64,000 nt of DNA. It comes from Triticum aestivum (taxonomy: Eukaryota; Streptophyta; Magnoliopsida; Poales; Poaceae). Location of the stretch: contig NC_057808.1 in the NCBI RefSeq assembly GCF_018294505.1, forward strand, positions 225,863,684 through 225,927,683, in the 5' to 3' direction. The notes under the pieces were generated by a model. It had not been told where the DNA came from, did no database searches, and saw nothing but the letters and a program-made list of their open reading frames with translations. This document shows, piece after piece, positions 43,587 to 54,862 of this stretch. Positions within the stretch are counted from its first letter, which is position 1. The number at the start of each line of letters is the position of its first letter. The position numbers were made by a program, and so were the translations under genes.

Positions 43587-46500
43587 TCAAGCTCGAAATG
43601 GGCACTCTCCAATGTCGCACCGTCTAGTGATTCCTTTGTTACACTTGGAAAAACAAATGTGGTTAGCACTAGTGCAAAACCAAGCATTCAAGTGGTGATT
43701 CATCGAACAAGTGTCGTTATCATGCATAGCATATGGTGTAACAAAGGATTGTGACATGGCATGAAAGCACATAACTTGAGCACAATCAAGGTCGTCATGG
43801 AGACAAGCATGTAAATGTGAGGTAGTGATGCAAATATGTGTGACAAGAGAATAAGCATCTACCTCAAGCTCATAGCAAGCATGCATAAGAATCTCAATGA
43901 ACGGTCTATGGTAGGCATAAGAGTCATTCACAACACCAAATGAAATGGAAAGTCTAAATACATGGGGCAAGTGCAATCCAATCCAAGCATAATGTGCATA
44001 TGGTGTGGTGAAGATAGTGTGGCACTCAACACAAATGAGATAGTAATTGTGCAACATGTGCGAGGCAATCAAGTCTTGCAAGCTAGTAGTGCGAAGATGC
44101 AACATACCATAGGTAATCATGGCAACCATGTCATGTGAGCAAATAATATGCCTAGGTAATGCACATGACATATCACAAGCACGATTACAAAAACAAGATC
44201 AATGTATCATCATAGGAATGGATCACAAAGGAAACATGGCACGAACAAGCAATATCTCCACCAAGCTTGCAAATACACACACAAGTAGTAGAATCAATCA
44301 TCATGTGTAATGCAAAGCATGGGTCACAAATGCAAGGTAAAGGCATATGAATAAGCATGTCATCCAAAGTGAACATGGCAAGATGGGGCATATAATATGT
44401 AATGGACAATAACCCATAGCCAAGTGAGGGCCATGTAGAAGAAATGCGCGAAGTCTTTGCACGAAGAGAGCGGTGGGAAAGGCAATCCACGGGATGCCAA
44501 GTCATCATTGCTCTCTAGAGCTCGTTTTGTCAACTCGTGGGATTGCGAGGTTGACAAGTATTCATGGGTACCTACACAAAAGATTCACAAACCAAAGAAA
44601 TTGTGTGCGTGGTAAATGTACACATCATCCATCATGATGTGTCTGTGCTCGTGAGAGTTAGCACAAAATAAGCATCGCTCAAAGAAATTGGAAACATGGT
44701 ATATGAACATGTCATCCATCATGAAAGAATAGTTGTTATGTATAACATGATTGGGATGCGAAATTAGCATACAAGTATATGGCACATCAATAGCATTTTC
44801 ATTCATGGGGAGCATATGGTGTACACAAGTATTGGGATCATGCAATATACTAAAATCTCCTAAAATGTATGAGGAAACTATGGGGGTGTCCTCATGAGCA
44901 ATAGTGGAAACATCATATGGAGAAAATGGAGAACATCCAAAACAATGCATATGCGAAGCTAGGTGGTCATGGCATGGCATATGAGATAAATGATGCAAAG
45001 GAAGTATATCAACATCATCACAAGAAAAACAAATTCCAATAACCATGGGCTTGTCATCTATGCCATATGTGCAAATTGGGTTTATGTTGATGGCATATGC
45101 ATAGTCACTACGATGAGATTGCAACATATTGTTGATCTCATGCATAGCATATGACAAGTCAAGCGGATTGTCAAACATGATGTGACCTAGAGAATTATCA
45201 CAAGAAATCCTATGTAACATGGCATCACGACTAATAGACTCCACATGGCAATCATCAAACTCATCATAAATGGTAAATCATTGCATGGGGAAGTCGAACT
45301 AGCATGAAGCGTGACAATAGGTGGATCAACATCATGCAAGCAATCAATGTCGAGAATGTCCACTAGCGGGACTAGAGCATCACCTTCACCTATATTACCT
45401 TGCTCATTCCACTCAAGTGGTGTAGGTGAGGTGGCAAAGACCAAATAGTGGTCATCATCTTCATCTTGATGGAACCATGTGGGGGTGCATCATATTCCAC
45501 CAGGGCCATCGTCTTGGCCAATGGGAGGACGAAGTCGTCGAGGATCGGCGCATCATCATATATAGGACCTAGCACCAAATGAGAAGACACAATAGAGGTA
45601 GAGGTCAAGTTGTTAGAAACGCAAATGGCCGCACGAGACCTACCAACTATCACATTCTCTCTATGTGGTGGTTTACTCCCTCCCTCAAGGTAGGTGCACT
45701 CAATCTCACGTATGGTGGAGTCACTCATCTCACTCAAGTGGTGGGGGTTGTGGCTCTCCTCACATGGGAATTGGGGCAACTCGTCATATATGGGGCTAGT
45801 GGTGAACTCACTCTCGCTCTCAATATGGTGGCACATGTCACTCAAGTCATCATATGTCGTCGTGGTCGAAGGGAAAATCCCATGCTCAACCATCTCGTCG
45901 TCGCCGTGGATGAAGGCCGAGGATGGCACATCATCACTCTCCTCCATGACCAAAGGGAAAATCCCATGCTCGATCATCTCATCACCGTCGCTGTGGATGA
46001 AGGCCGATGTGGGCGTACTTGTTGGAGGTAGACGAAGATGCCTTATGTCCAAGGCGAAGATGCCTTGATAACACTTGGCAAAGATGCCGAAGTGGTGGTA
46101 GTAGTCGTAGCTCCATCTTGTTGGTGCTCGTATCGTGGTCTTCTTTTGTGCTCATGAAGGTTTTCTTGATGGTGCCGCGTGGTACTTGCATCTTGTGGGC
46201 GCTCCGAAGATGATCAACTTGCTCGCCCCCGCCTTGAAGATGACGAAGGGGAAGTAGACTTGACCAAGGCCCTAATCTCCTCCATCCTTGCATCATTATC
46301 CTCCTTTTGTGTGGAAAGCTTGTTGTCGAAGTAGTCTCTTGTACATAGCTCGGAGTGTCGTATGTCGATGGCGAGGTTGTCAATGCGCTCTCGCAATCAT
46401 GATTGTGCGCCTTGCATTTCTCGTTGTAGATCGAAGATTGACAATTTGGTGATGTAGTTGTTTGCACCGTCGTTGTTGTCGAAGACCAGAGATGAAATGC

Positions 46501-46600
46501 CTTGCCTATCCATCACAAGACACAAGCAAATGTGCGTGGAAGAATGGAAAGAACTAGACCAATGTACCTTATCCAATGTTGAAGATGGATCAATGATCAC
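43587..46600 (-). pseudogene. Unrecognised coding remnants of element D
   Basis: A series of open minus-strand frames with similar composition: 46397-46600 (MDRQGISSLVFDNNDGANNY region), 46214-46396 (LREREDNLAIDIRHSE-like charged helix), 45390-46052 (two copies of a (D/E)EM(I/V)EHGIFP motif, then an acidic segment), 45187-45444, 44585-45244 and 43587-44171. The last two are rich in His, Met, Cys and Asp (DDVDILPLHHLSHMPCHDHL). Together they look like one long decayed protein of about 900 residues, broken by stops. I recognise no gag, protease or pol motif. Many Met/His codons arise from CATG repeats, so part may never have been coding. Confidence 0.35.
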
Positions 46601-48365
46601 TCAATAATGTATCAAGGAAATAGCACAATTGGTACCGGATCTTGTCAATTCTCACACCTACACAAGTAAGGCTTATGGTGGAGCTCGGTGAGGATAGTGG
46701 CACAAAAATTTGATGCAAAATGCTAGCAAGAGTCAATAATGTTGGAAAAGATTCACAAATTCGCAAGTGAAACAAGTAGACCAATAGCAATGAATGGCAC
46801 ACTGAAACACACACACGGATGGATAAATGCGGTCGTGCAACCAAGGAATGAGCACAAAATGTGGAATCCACAGAAAACACTCGTTTTGCACAACTCAAGA
46901 GAGATGCTAGCACGATTGCTCAATAGGCGGATACGACACTTGTGCACCACCTATAAGATGAAAATGTATGAGTCTTCTATCCCAAGTATGCTATGTGTAT
47001 GATGTTCCCGGTGTTCTTCTCAAGATGATCCAAGATGACCGGATATGACAATCTTATATGCAATGTGGTATGATGCTACGGCACTTGCTTACAAGCTTCT
47101 TTGCTCTCTTTTTTCTTAAAAGCTTATTCTCTTTCTTTTTTTTGGGCCATTTATGCCAAATGCACAAACCAAGATAGCAATTGTGTATATGCGGGAACAA
47201 TCTTGTGACACAAGGGATGATATGATGATACCAATATGATATGGTATGAGCAATGGAAGGTACGAATCACTAATGTGCACAAGTAACATTGCCAGCAATA
47301 CTCAATGGCTAGTATCGATAGGCAAGTGACGCAAAATGGGCTAAGGGGTTAACAATGTAATGGCAAGAATGTACAATGATGGGATACCACGATGCCAAGA
47401 TGATATAGAGGTTACCATTCTTGCTTATGGTTAGGGTGTCAAAATGGTGAAGTGGTCGATGTCGAGTCCTTGGCAAAGATGAGCGGCGGTGTTGACGAAG
47501 TCGAACCGTTCCTAGATAGCCGAAACACCCTAGGAAATGGAAAAACCGCAAACTCAAAATCGCAAAGGAAAATGTCAAATGGTGGTAGCGGAATGCGTAG
47601 GTGGTTCCGGAGTTAGCAATGCGGAAGTGGTGGTGGTGGTTGATGATGAAGCGACCATCCCTAAGTAGCTGGAACACCTTATGAGACTCAAGTCACCCCT
47701 CAAGTAACCACAAATGCTATATGGAACTAAATGGGTTAGGTTGCGGAAAGCTATGGTGGTTTTGCGGATGATATGGTGGATGGCCTAGGCAAAGATGCCA
47801 AAATGCCAAAATTTTGATAGATTCAAATGGTGTTGGAACCTATCTAGATGGATGGGGGATGTCAATAGCTACTCAACGAGCTAAAGAACGTCAAAATCAG
47901 ACTCCGGGAGCCAAAGTTATGGCCGAAACGGTGATGGTGTTGGGCAGATTCGGGGTGGTGCGGGTGCCCGGTGGTCGGGGGTGCGGGCAACTGGGGTGGT
48001 CTGGGGAAAACAGCCCGGGGGTTCGGGGTGCGGGCACCCGAGTGGTCAGCGGGGATGCACAGGGTGTCCGGGTGCCCGGGATTTGAGGTCCGGGTGCCGG
48101 GGGTGACAGACTTGGGCGGAAATTCATGAGAAAATGGGAGAAATTGGTGGATTTCGTGGAGGGAAAGGTGGAGATGGATGGGGGGAAGGCTAGATCCACT
48201 TGAAACCAAGCAAATCCATGGATCAAATCCAATAAAACCTCATCAAACCAACAAATCACAAAAAAATTGGGGCTATTTTTGGTGGGGAATTTTCGAAATT
48301 GGGGAAGAACACAACAAAATTAGGCTAAAAAAGAAGAAGGGGGCTCCAATTTCGTGAGAAACCAT
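46601..48365 (-). mobile_element. Leader region of element D
   Basis: About 1.75 kb between primer site and first ORF. It includes a second CCGGG-rich repeat cluster at 47950-48110, like the one in the LTR. No credible ORF. Confidence 0.5.
47950..48110 (-). repeat. GC-rich hairpin repeats in the D leader
   Basis: Several GTGCCCGG and GCGGGCACCCG words, related to the LTR minisatellite but outside the LTR. Confidence 0.7.
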
Positions 48366-48379
48366 GGCTCATGATACCA
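48366..48379 (-). promoter_or_regulatory. Primer binding site of D, initiator-Met type
   Basis: The minus strand reads TGGTATCATGAGCC, one base longer than TGGTATCAGAGCC, 6 nt from the LTR end at 48386. Confidence 0.8.
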
Positions 48380-48385
48380 AGATGT

Positions 48386-49378
48386 TGTAGGGTGGAACCC
48401 TAGATGGAGATCTTTCACGAATTGGAGGGGAATTCCCCAAGAACACGAAGAACACAAGATAGGGGAAACACTCAAATTGACTAGATCCAATCACACATAT
48501 GCTAGATCCAATCACACAAAGAGATACAAAGGTCCAAATCCAACACAAGAAGATACAAGAGGTAACTAGTTCATCCCAATCCTATAAGGAGAGAGGTATT
48601 TATGATCCTATGATGGGGATCCTTCCCTAGATGGGGGTCTTGATATCCACTAGGGATCTTCTCCTAGGAGGTCTTGATCTCCTAGAGGAGTGGGTACAAG
48701 GAGCAAAGCTCTCTAATGTCTCTCATATACTTTGCTATCCCCTCAAATGAGCTAGGGAAGGGGTATATATAGCCTACGGACGAAATGTGAGGGAGAGAGG
48801 GGTACAAGGGTCAAAGACCACAAAATGTGCGTAGGTATACGAAGCAGTACGGGCACCCGGGGTAAAGTGGTCTGGGCACCCGGGGGTCGCTAGGATGAGG
48901 AGGCCGGGCACCCGGGGGTGAAGTCCGGGCACCCGGGGTAGCGCCAGGTGAGAGTGTGGGCACCCGGGGGTCGGGGTGCGGGCACCCGGTGGTGAAAGCC
49001 CGGGCACCCGGGGTGGTCAGGGGCCGCACCCCTTGGTGGCCAGGGGTCCGGGCACCCGGGGCATAGGAGGCCAGGCACCCGGGGTGGTCCGAGGCCTCCG
49101 GTGCTTCGCGTCTTGGTGTCCATCTTCCTCCTCCTTCTCCCTTCTTGGATGGTGTAGATGTTCTCTTGCGCTTGAACTCCTCCTCGTCATCGATGAAGCT
49201 CTGGTAATACCTATGCATGCACACGAGAGGGATGTCAAGTAGTATACCATCCTCGAAGGGGTCAAGTGAACACGTGTAAATGAGATGAATAACCTTTATG
49301 TATGTGAAGTAGATGTCGCGTGTATCACTTGCCGAACGGACTCTTGACATGGCGATGTACGTAGGATGCTCCGGATCA
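48386..49378 (-). mobile_element. 5' LTR of element D
   Basis: 993 bp, very similar to 42501-43478. Holds the same minisatellite at 48843-49088. Confidence 0.85.
48843..49088 (-). repeat. GC-rich minisatellite with CGGGCACCCG units (D 5' LTR)
   Basis: Same repeat as at 42959-43178, with about one extra unit (GGGCACCCGGGGTAAAGTGG near 48850). Confidence 0.85.
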
Positions 49379-49386
49379 TGTAATGT

Positions 49387-50355
49387 AAGCATGTATTACG
49401 TATATAGTCATACGTGCTTGCGATAAGAACTTGCATGACATCTTTTGCCCCGTGGTAGCAAGGTCCATAAGGAAACTAAGGGATATTAAGGCCTCCTTTT
49501 AATAGAGAATCGGAACAAAGAATTAACACATAGTGAATACATGAACTCCTCAAACTACGGTAATCACCAGAAAGAATCCCAATTATTGTCACCTTGGGGT
49601 ATGCAGATCATAACACGACGCAGGTGCATACAACTTGCAAGATCGGATCAAGAACACAAATATATTCATGAAAATATAACGGGTTCGGATCTGAAATCAT
49701 GGCACTCGGGCCCTAGTGACAAACATTAAGCATAGCAAAGTCATAGCAACATCAATCTCAGAACATAGTGGATACTACGGATCAAGCCCTAATAAAACTA
49801 ACTCGGTTACATGATAAATCTCATCCAACCCATCACCGTCCAGCAAGCCTACAAAGGAATTACTCACTCCCGACAGTGAGCGTCATGAAATTGGTGGAGG
49901 ATGGTTGATGATGATGAAGACAGAAGATTCCCCTCTCTGGAGCCCCAGACGGACTCCAAATCTAGCCTCCCAATGAAGAACAGGAGGTGGAGGTGTCTCT
50001 GTATCGTAAAACGCGATCAAACTTCCTATCTTATTTTTTCTAGGGAAATAGGAAATTATAGACTTGAGATTAGGGGTCAGCAGAGCCTCGTGGGCCCCAC
50101 AAGCCACCAGGGCGCGCCCACCACTAGTGGCCCCCCTCCAATTGGTCTTTGCTCCAGTATTTTTTATTTATTCCATAAAAATCTCCAAAAAGTTTTGTCC
50201 AATTCTGAGAACTTCTATTTCCACACAAAAACAACACAATGGTAGTTCTGCTGAAAACAGTGTCAGTCCGGATTATTTTCATTCAAATCATGCAAATTAG
50301 AGTCCAAAACAAGAGCAAAAGTGTTTGGAAAAGTAGATAGGATGGGGTCGTATCA
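49387..50355 (-). mobile_element. 5' LTR of element B, distal part
   Basis: Matches 19280-20255 and ends GGGGTCGTATCA, the LTR start on the minus strand. Confidence 0.85.
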
Positions 50356-50489
50356 GTCCTCGTGGCAACAGGGGAGGCCCTGGTCTACCTAGGGTTAAAC
50401 CCTAGCTAGCACGGGCACGTTAGTGCCACCGTGGCTGCGGCCTACATGAGCTCGTCGGCATTTCCTCGGATGGTGCTGCCAGAGTCGCC
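50356..50489 (+). mobile_element. PIF/Harbinger element H2, right part
   Basis: 134 bp between B and F. It reads on from 18870 as accessory-protein-like sequence (GEALVYLGLNPS resembles the ALLMLGL word of H1 at about 2209-2229). It is short and decayed; element F interrupts it again at 50490. Confidence 0.5.
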
Positions 50490-52059
50490 TGATACATCTC
50501 CAACGTATCTATAATTTTTTATTGTTCCATGTTGTTATATTATCATTCTTGGATGTTTTACAATCATTGTATACCATTTTTTAGTACTAACCTATTGACA
50601 TAGTGCCCAGTGCCAGTTGTTGTATTCTGCTTGTTTTCTACATCGCTGGAAATCAATACCAAACGGAGTCCAAACACAGCGAAACCTTTTGTGTATTTTT
50701 TCTAGACCAGAAGACACCAGATGTGCCAAGAAAGTACCTGAGGGGTGCTCCGAGGGCAGAACAACCTACCAGGGTGCGCCTGGGGGCCCAGGCGCGCCCA
50801 GGTGGGTTGTGCCCACCTCGGTGGCCTCCCGCACTGCCTCGTCGCTTTATAAATACCCCAATATTCCAGAAACCCTAGGGGAGTCGACGAAAATCAATTC
50901 CAGCCGCCGCAAGTTCCAAAACCACCAGATCCAATCTAGACGCCATCACAGAGGGGTTCATTATCCTCATTGGTGCCTCCCCAATGATGCGTGAGTAGTT
51001 CATTGTAGACCTAAGGGTCCGTAGTTAGTATCTAGATGGCTTCCTCTCTCTCTTTTGATTCTCAATACAATGGTCTCTTGGAGATCTATTTGATGTAACT
51101 CTTTTTTGTGGTGTGTTTGTTGGGATCCGATGAACTTTGAGTTTATGATCAGATCTATGTTTTTATCCATGAAAGTTATTTGAATCTTTTGATCTCTTAC
51201 ATGCATGATTACTTGTAGCCTCGTATTTCTTCTCCGATATTTGGGTTTTGTTTGGTCAACTTGATCTATTTATCTTGCAATGGGAAGAGGTACTTTGTGA
51301 TGGGTTCGATCTTACGGTGCTTGATCCCAGTGACAGAAGGGAAATGACACATATGTATCGTTGCTATTAAGGATAACAAGATGGGCTTTATTTCTACATA
51401 AATAGAGTTGTCTATATCATGCCATCGTTCTTATTGCATTACTCCGTTTCTCCATGAACTTAATACACTAGATGCATGTTGGATAGCGGCCGATGTGTGG
51501 AGTAATAGTAGTAGATGCAGGCAGGAGTCGGTCTACTAATCTTGGACATGATGCCTATGTGATCATTGCCTGGATATCATCATGATTTTTTGAAATTCTA
51601 TCAATTGCCCAACAGTAATTTGTTCACCCACCGTAAGCTATTTTTCTCGAGAGAAGCCACTAGTGAAATCTACGGCCCCGGGGTCTCTTCTTTATTATAT
51701 TTGCCTTCACGATCTATTTTCATTTGCTTTTATTTTCAGATCTTCCAAAAAACCCAAAAATACCATGCTGCACTTTATTTTATTTTGCGTTTATTCGAGA
51801 TCTATTTATCCAATCTATCATACTTTTATCCCGTCTACTTGCCAACTTCTGGCGCCGTTACCCGAAAGGGATTGACAACCCCTTTAATATGTCGGGTTGC
51901 GAGTATTTGTTATTTGTGTGCAGGTGTCGTTCACGTAGTGTTGCGTGGTTCTCCTACTGGTTCGATTATCTTCGTCTCATCGCTGAAGAAAATACCCGTA
52001 GCTGTGCTGCATCGTTCCTTCCTCTTTGGGGAAATACCGACGTAGTTCAAGCTGCATCA
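50490..52059 (+). mobile_element. 5' LTR of element F
   Basis: 1570 bp, TGATACATCTCC to CAAGCTGCATCA, with a TATAAATA box at 50848-50855. Confidence 0.9.
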
Positions 52060-52070
52060 AAAGGAATTTC

Positions 52071-52087
52071 TGGTGCCGTTCCGAGGA
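52071..52087 (+). promoter_or_regulatory. Primer binding site of F, decayed tRNA-Asp type
   Basis: TGGTGCCGTTCCGAGGA, 11 nt after the LTR, three changes from the Asp-type site. Confidence 0.75.
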
Positions 52088-52276
52088 GACATCATCAACA
52101 TCTACCAGGTTCCTAATCACAAATTTCATCTCCTTGCAATTTACATTATTTGCCATTTGCCTCTCGTTTTCCTCTCCCCCACTTCACAAAAAATTGCCGT
52201 TTTATTCACCCTCTTTTTCGTTCGTCGTTTTTCTCGTCAGATCTGTTTTTGAGTGCAATCTTGTTGTGTAGTCACG

Positions 52277-52956
52277 ATGACTCAAGAGAACACCAAGTTG
52301 TGTGATTTCTCCAATACCAACAACAATGACTTTATTAGCACTCCGATTGCTCCTCCCGCCACTAGTGCGGAGTCTTGTGATATTAATACCACTTTGCTGA
52401 ATCTTGTTATGAAAGATCAAATTTCCGGTACTCCTAATGAGGATGCCACGTCCCATCTTAACACATTCGTGGAATTATGCGATATGCAAAAGAAAAAAGA
52501 TGTGGACAATGATGTTGTGAAGTTGAAATTATTTCCGTTTTCTTTGGGAGATTGTGCAAAAATTTGGTTTTCTTCTTTGCCTCGCAATAGATCGATTCTT
52601 GGGATAATTCCAAAGATGCTTTATTAATAAGTATTTTCCGCCCGCGAAAATTATTTCCCTTAGAACCCAGATCATGAATTTCAAGAAACTTGAACATGAG
52701 CATGTTGCAGAATCTTGGGAAAGGATGAAATTGATGCTAAGGAATTGCCCAACTCATGGGTTAAATCTTTGGATGATCATACCAAATTTTTATGCGGGGT
52801 TGAATTTTGTTTCTTGAAATCTTTTAGATTCCGCCGCGGGGGGTACTTTTATGGAAATTACTTTGGGTGAAGCCACCAAATTGCTTGATAATATTATGGC
52901 TAATTATTCACAATGGCATACCAAAAGAGCTCCTACTAGTAAAAAAGTAAATTCGG
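52277..52956 (+). pseudogene. Athila gag N-terminal and capsid part (element F)
   Basis: ATG at 52277 (MTQENTKLCDFSNTNNNDF). The capsid region reads ATSHLNTFVELCDMQ, KLKLFPFSLGDCAKIWF and, after a frameshift near 52600, LRTQIMNFKKLEHEHVAESW. A stop near 52818 and another frame change near 52970 separate it from the next piece. This is the conserved gag domain that packages RNA. Confidence 0.8.
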
Positions 52957-53808
52957 TTGCAGAAATTTCTTCTGAGTGAAAAAGGTGATGCTCTTATGAA
53001 ACTGGTTGCTAATAGAAGTGCTCCTATTGAGCAAAATAGTGATGCCACAGATGTGAATTTTATCTCGCGAAACAATTTTAATAATAATGCTTATAGAGGT
53101 AATTTTAATCCTAGGCATTTTCCTAGTAATTCCTCTAATAATTATGGTAATTCCTATGGTAATCCTTCTTATAATAATAATAATAGGAACATCTCTAATC
53201 TTGAGAATAATATTAAAGAATTTATCAATACTCAAAAAGTTTTCAATGCTACAATAGAAGAAAAGCTGAATAAGATTGATGATATTTCTAGAAGTATTGA
53301 TAGAATTTCTCATGATGTAGAAAATCTCAAGATGAAATTTTTTGTGCCTAAAGTTGAGGAATCAATTAAGGCTCTTTATGTTTCTATGGATGAAAGTAAG
53401 AAAATAACCGCTATGCTTAGAGCTAGAAGAGAATTTTTAGAAAAAGCGTTTTCTAGTGATTGTTTTCATAAAAGTGATGAAGATCTTAAAATGATTGGTG
53501 TTTCTTCTATTGATTCTTTGTTTAGTAAAATTAAGATTGATAATAATGGGACTGGAGAAGAGTCAACTTTAGCTAGAAGGCGTCCCGATAATTCGGAGGG
53601 TAAAAATCTTGTTGAGAAAATTGATAAAAGTGGGTTTGAAGAGGTCAAAACTTTAAATAGTGATGTGCCCACTCTTTTGGATTACAAAGACTTTAATTAT
53701 GATAGTTGCTCTTTTATTGATTGTGTTTCTTTGTTGCAATCCATGATAAATTCACCCCATGCTGATGAACAAAATAAAGCTTTTAGTAAACATATTTTGA
53801 TGCTATGA
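52957..53808 (+). CDS. Athila gag C-terminal part, open 283 codons (element F)
   Basis: An Asn-rich stretch (NNYGNSYGNPSYNNNNRN) is followed by a predicted coiled coil (EEKLNKIDDISRSIDRISHD) and a Lys/Glu-rich tail. In this lineage it links capsid and protease. The open frame ends four bases after the start of the protease ORF at 53805, so the two overlap in different frames, either a frameshift lesion or a remnant of readthrough. Confidence 0.7.
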   Translation: MQKFLLSEKGDALMKLVANRSAPIEQNSDATDVNFISRNNFNNNAYRGNFNPRHFPSNSSNNYGNSYGNPSYNNNNRNISNLENNIKEFINTQKVFNATIEEKLNKIDDISRSIDRISHDVENLKMKFFVPKVEESIKALYVSMDESKKITAMLRARREFLEKAFSSDCFHKSDEDLKMIGVSSIDSLFSKIKIDNNGTGEESTLARRRPDNSEGKNLVEKIDKSGFEEVKTLNSDVPTLLDYKDFNYDSCSFIDCVSLLQSMINSPHADEQNKAFSKHILML

Positions 53809-54028
53809 TGAGAGCTTTGGAAGAAAAGTTGGAATTAGAGATTTCAATTCCAAGAAAATTACATGATGAATGGAAACCTACTATCAAAGTCAAGATAAAA
53901 AATTATGAGTGTTTTGCTTTATGTAACTTGGGTGCTAGTGTTTCTACAATTCCGAAATCTTTATGTGATGTGCTTGGTCTTACCGATATTGAAGAGTGTT
54001 CTTTAAATTTGCACTCGGCAAATTCCAC
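53805..54028 (+). pseudogene. Athila protease, N-terminal part (element F)
   Basis: Reads MMRALEEKLELEISIPRKL, then CNLGASVSTIPKSLCDVLGL. The active-site Asp of CDLGAS is Asn here, which should kill the protease. CACTA element E interrupts it at 54029; it resumes in frame at 61600 once one CAC is removed. Confidence 0.85.
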
Positions 54029-54046
54029 CACTACTGGAATCAGGAT

Positions 54047-54366
54047 CTTTGCCGTCAGCCAGTTCTTTGCCGTCCGCTAGCTGACGGCAAAGGAGGTCTT
54101 TGCCATCAGCATACAGAAAGCTGACGGCAAAGAAAGAGCGGACAGCAAAGATGGTGTTTGCCGTCAGCCAACTCTTTGCCGTCTGCTAGCAGACGGCATA
54201 GAATCTTTGCCTTCTGCTAGCGGATGGCAAAGAGGGAGGGTGGCGTACCAGCGAGGGCCTCCTAACTGCCACTTTCTTTGCCGTCAGCTAGGAGACGGCA
54301 AAGAAAATGGCCAATTAACGTCCGTTAGCTAGGCTCTTTGTCGTCCGCTAGCAGACGGCAAAGAGC
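54047..54366 (+). repeat. Left subterminal repeats of E
   Basis: About a dozen TTTGCCGTC or GACGGCAAA words, many paired as CTTTGCCGTCNGCTNGC-type palindromes of about 26 bp. In CACTA elements such repeats bind the TNPA-like protein. Confidence 0.85.
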
Positions 54367-54753
54367 TGTGACCTAAACTAAAAAGCAGCCAGCCCCACGT
54401 CCCTCTATCTCCCCTCTCTCTCCCTCCCTCATCACACCCGCGCCACCGCCCCTGCACGAGCCACACCCACCGCTCCGCCGCCCCGCCTCGCCGCCCCGGC
54501 AGCCCTACCCCGCTACGCCGCCCCGCCCCGCCGCGCCACCCCTCCGCCCTGGCCACCCCGCCGCCCCGAGGCAGCGCCCCCTCCTCCATCCTCCTGCCGC
54601 GCCTGAAGGTGAGACATCCCTCTTTTTCTTTTTTTTCCTTTTTTAGATTTAGTTTAATTTAGTTTAGGTTTAGTTTCTATTATTTAGGTTTAGATTTAGT
54701 TTAGTTTAGGTATAGTTTATTAGGTTTAGTTTAGGTTAAGTAAATAAGAAAGA
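54367..54753 (+). other. C-rich then T-rich leader of E
   Basis: 54400-54600 is a C-rich tract (CCGCCCCGCC-type runs) that could be a CpG-rich promoter or leader. 54640-54740 repeats TTTAGTTTAGGTTTAG. The minus-strand proline/glycine-rich frames over it are by-products of composition. Confidence 0.5.
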
Positions 54754-54833
54754 TGAAAAAAAGAAGAAGAAGAAGAGGAAGAAGAAGAAGAAAAGGACGA
54801 AGAAGAAGAGGAGGAGGAGGAGGAAGAAGAAGA
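54754..54833. repeat. (GAA)n / (GAG)n purine tract
   Basis: 80 bp of almost pure purine on the plus strand, mainly AAGAAG and GAGGAG units. Confidence 0.9.
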
Positions 54834-54862
54834 TTAGGGGTGCATCACCGACGAAACCGGAG

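Larger units (their letters stand above)
42501..49378 (-). mobile_element. Pol-less LTR element D (minus strand), 8-bp flanking repeat
   Basis: LTRs 42501-43478 and 48386-49378, an iMet-type primer site, a polypurine tract and a 4.9-kb interior without any pol domain. It lies in B's 5' LTR. TGTAATGT flanks it on both sides (42493-42500 and 49379-49386), longer than the usual 5 bp. I cannot name the family; Gypsy or Copia origin is undecided. Confidence 0.85.
18871..50355 (-). mobile_element. Athila-clade LTR retrotransposon B (minus strand), carrying three nested insertions
   Basis: Order on the minus strand: 5' LTR (50355 down to 42106, split by D), Asp-type PBS, gag-protease remnants (split by C), an extra ORF (split by A), a long 3' noncoding region, a polypurine tract, and the 3' LTR (20255 down to 18871). 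Without A, C and D its length is about 9.48 kb. No RT, RNase H or integrase sequence is visible, so it was probably mobilised in trans. It resembles the Triticeae WHAM-like Athila group (name unsure). Flanking pentamers are GTCGC (18866-18870) and GTCCT (50356-50360), so the target duplication is imperfect. Both flanks are Harbinger H2. Confidence 0.8.

Noticed and set aside
42935..43687. Long minus-strand proline/glycine-rich ORF across the D LTR (also 48811-49392)
   Set aside because: Its C-terminal half is a reading of the GC-rich CGGGCACCCG repeat inside an LTR; no coding constraint or domain.
54329..54589. Gly/Arg-rich minus-strand ORF in E
   Set aside because: It lies on a C-rich leader and subterminal repeats; composition artefact.
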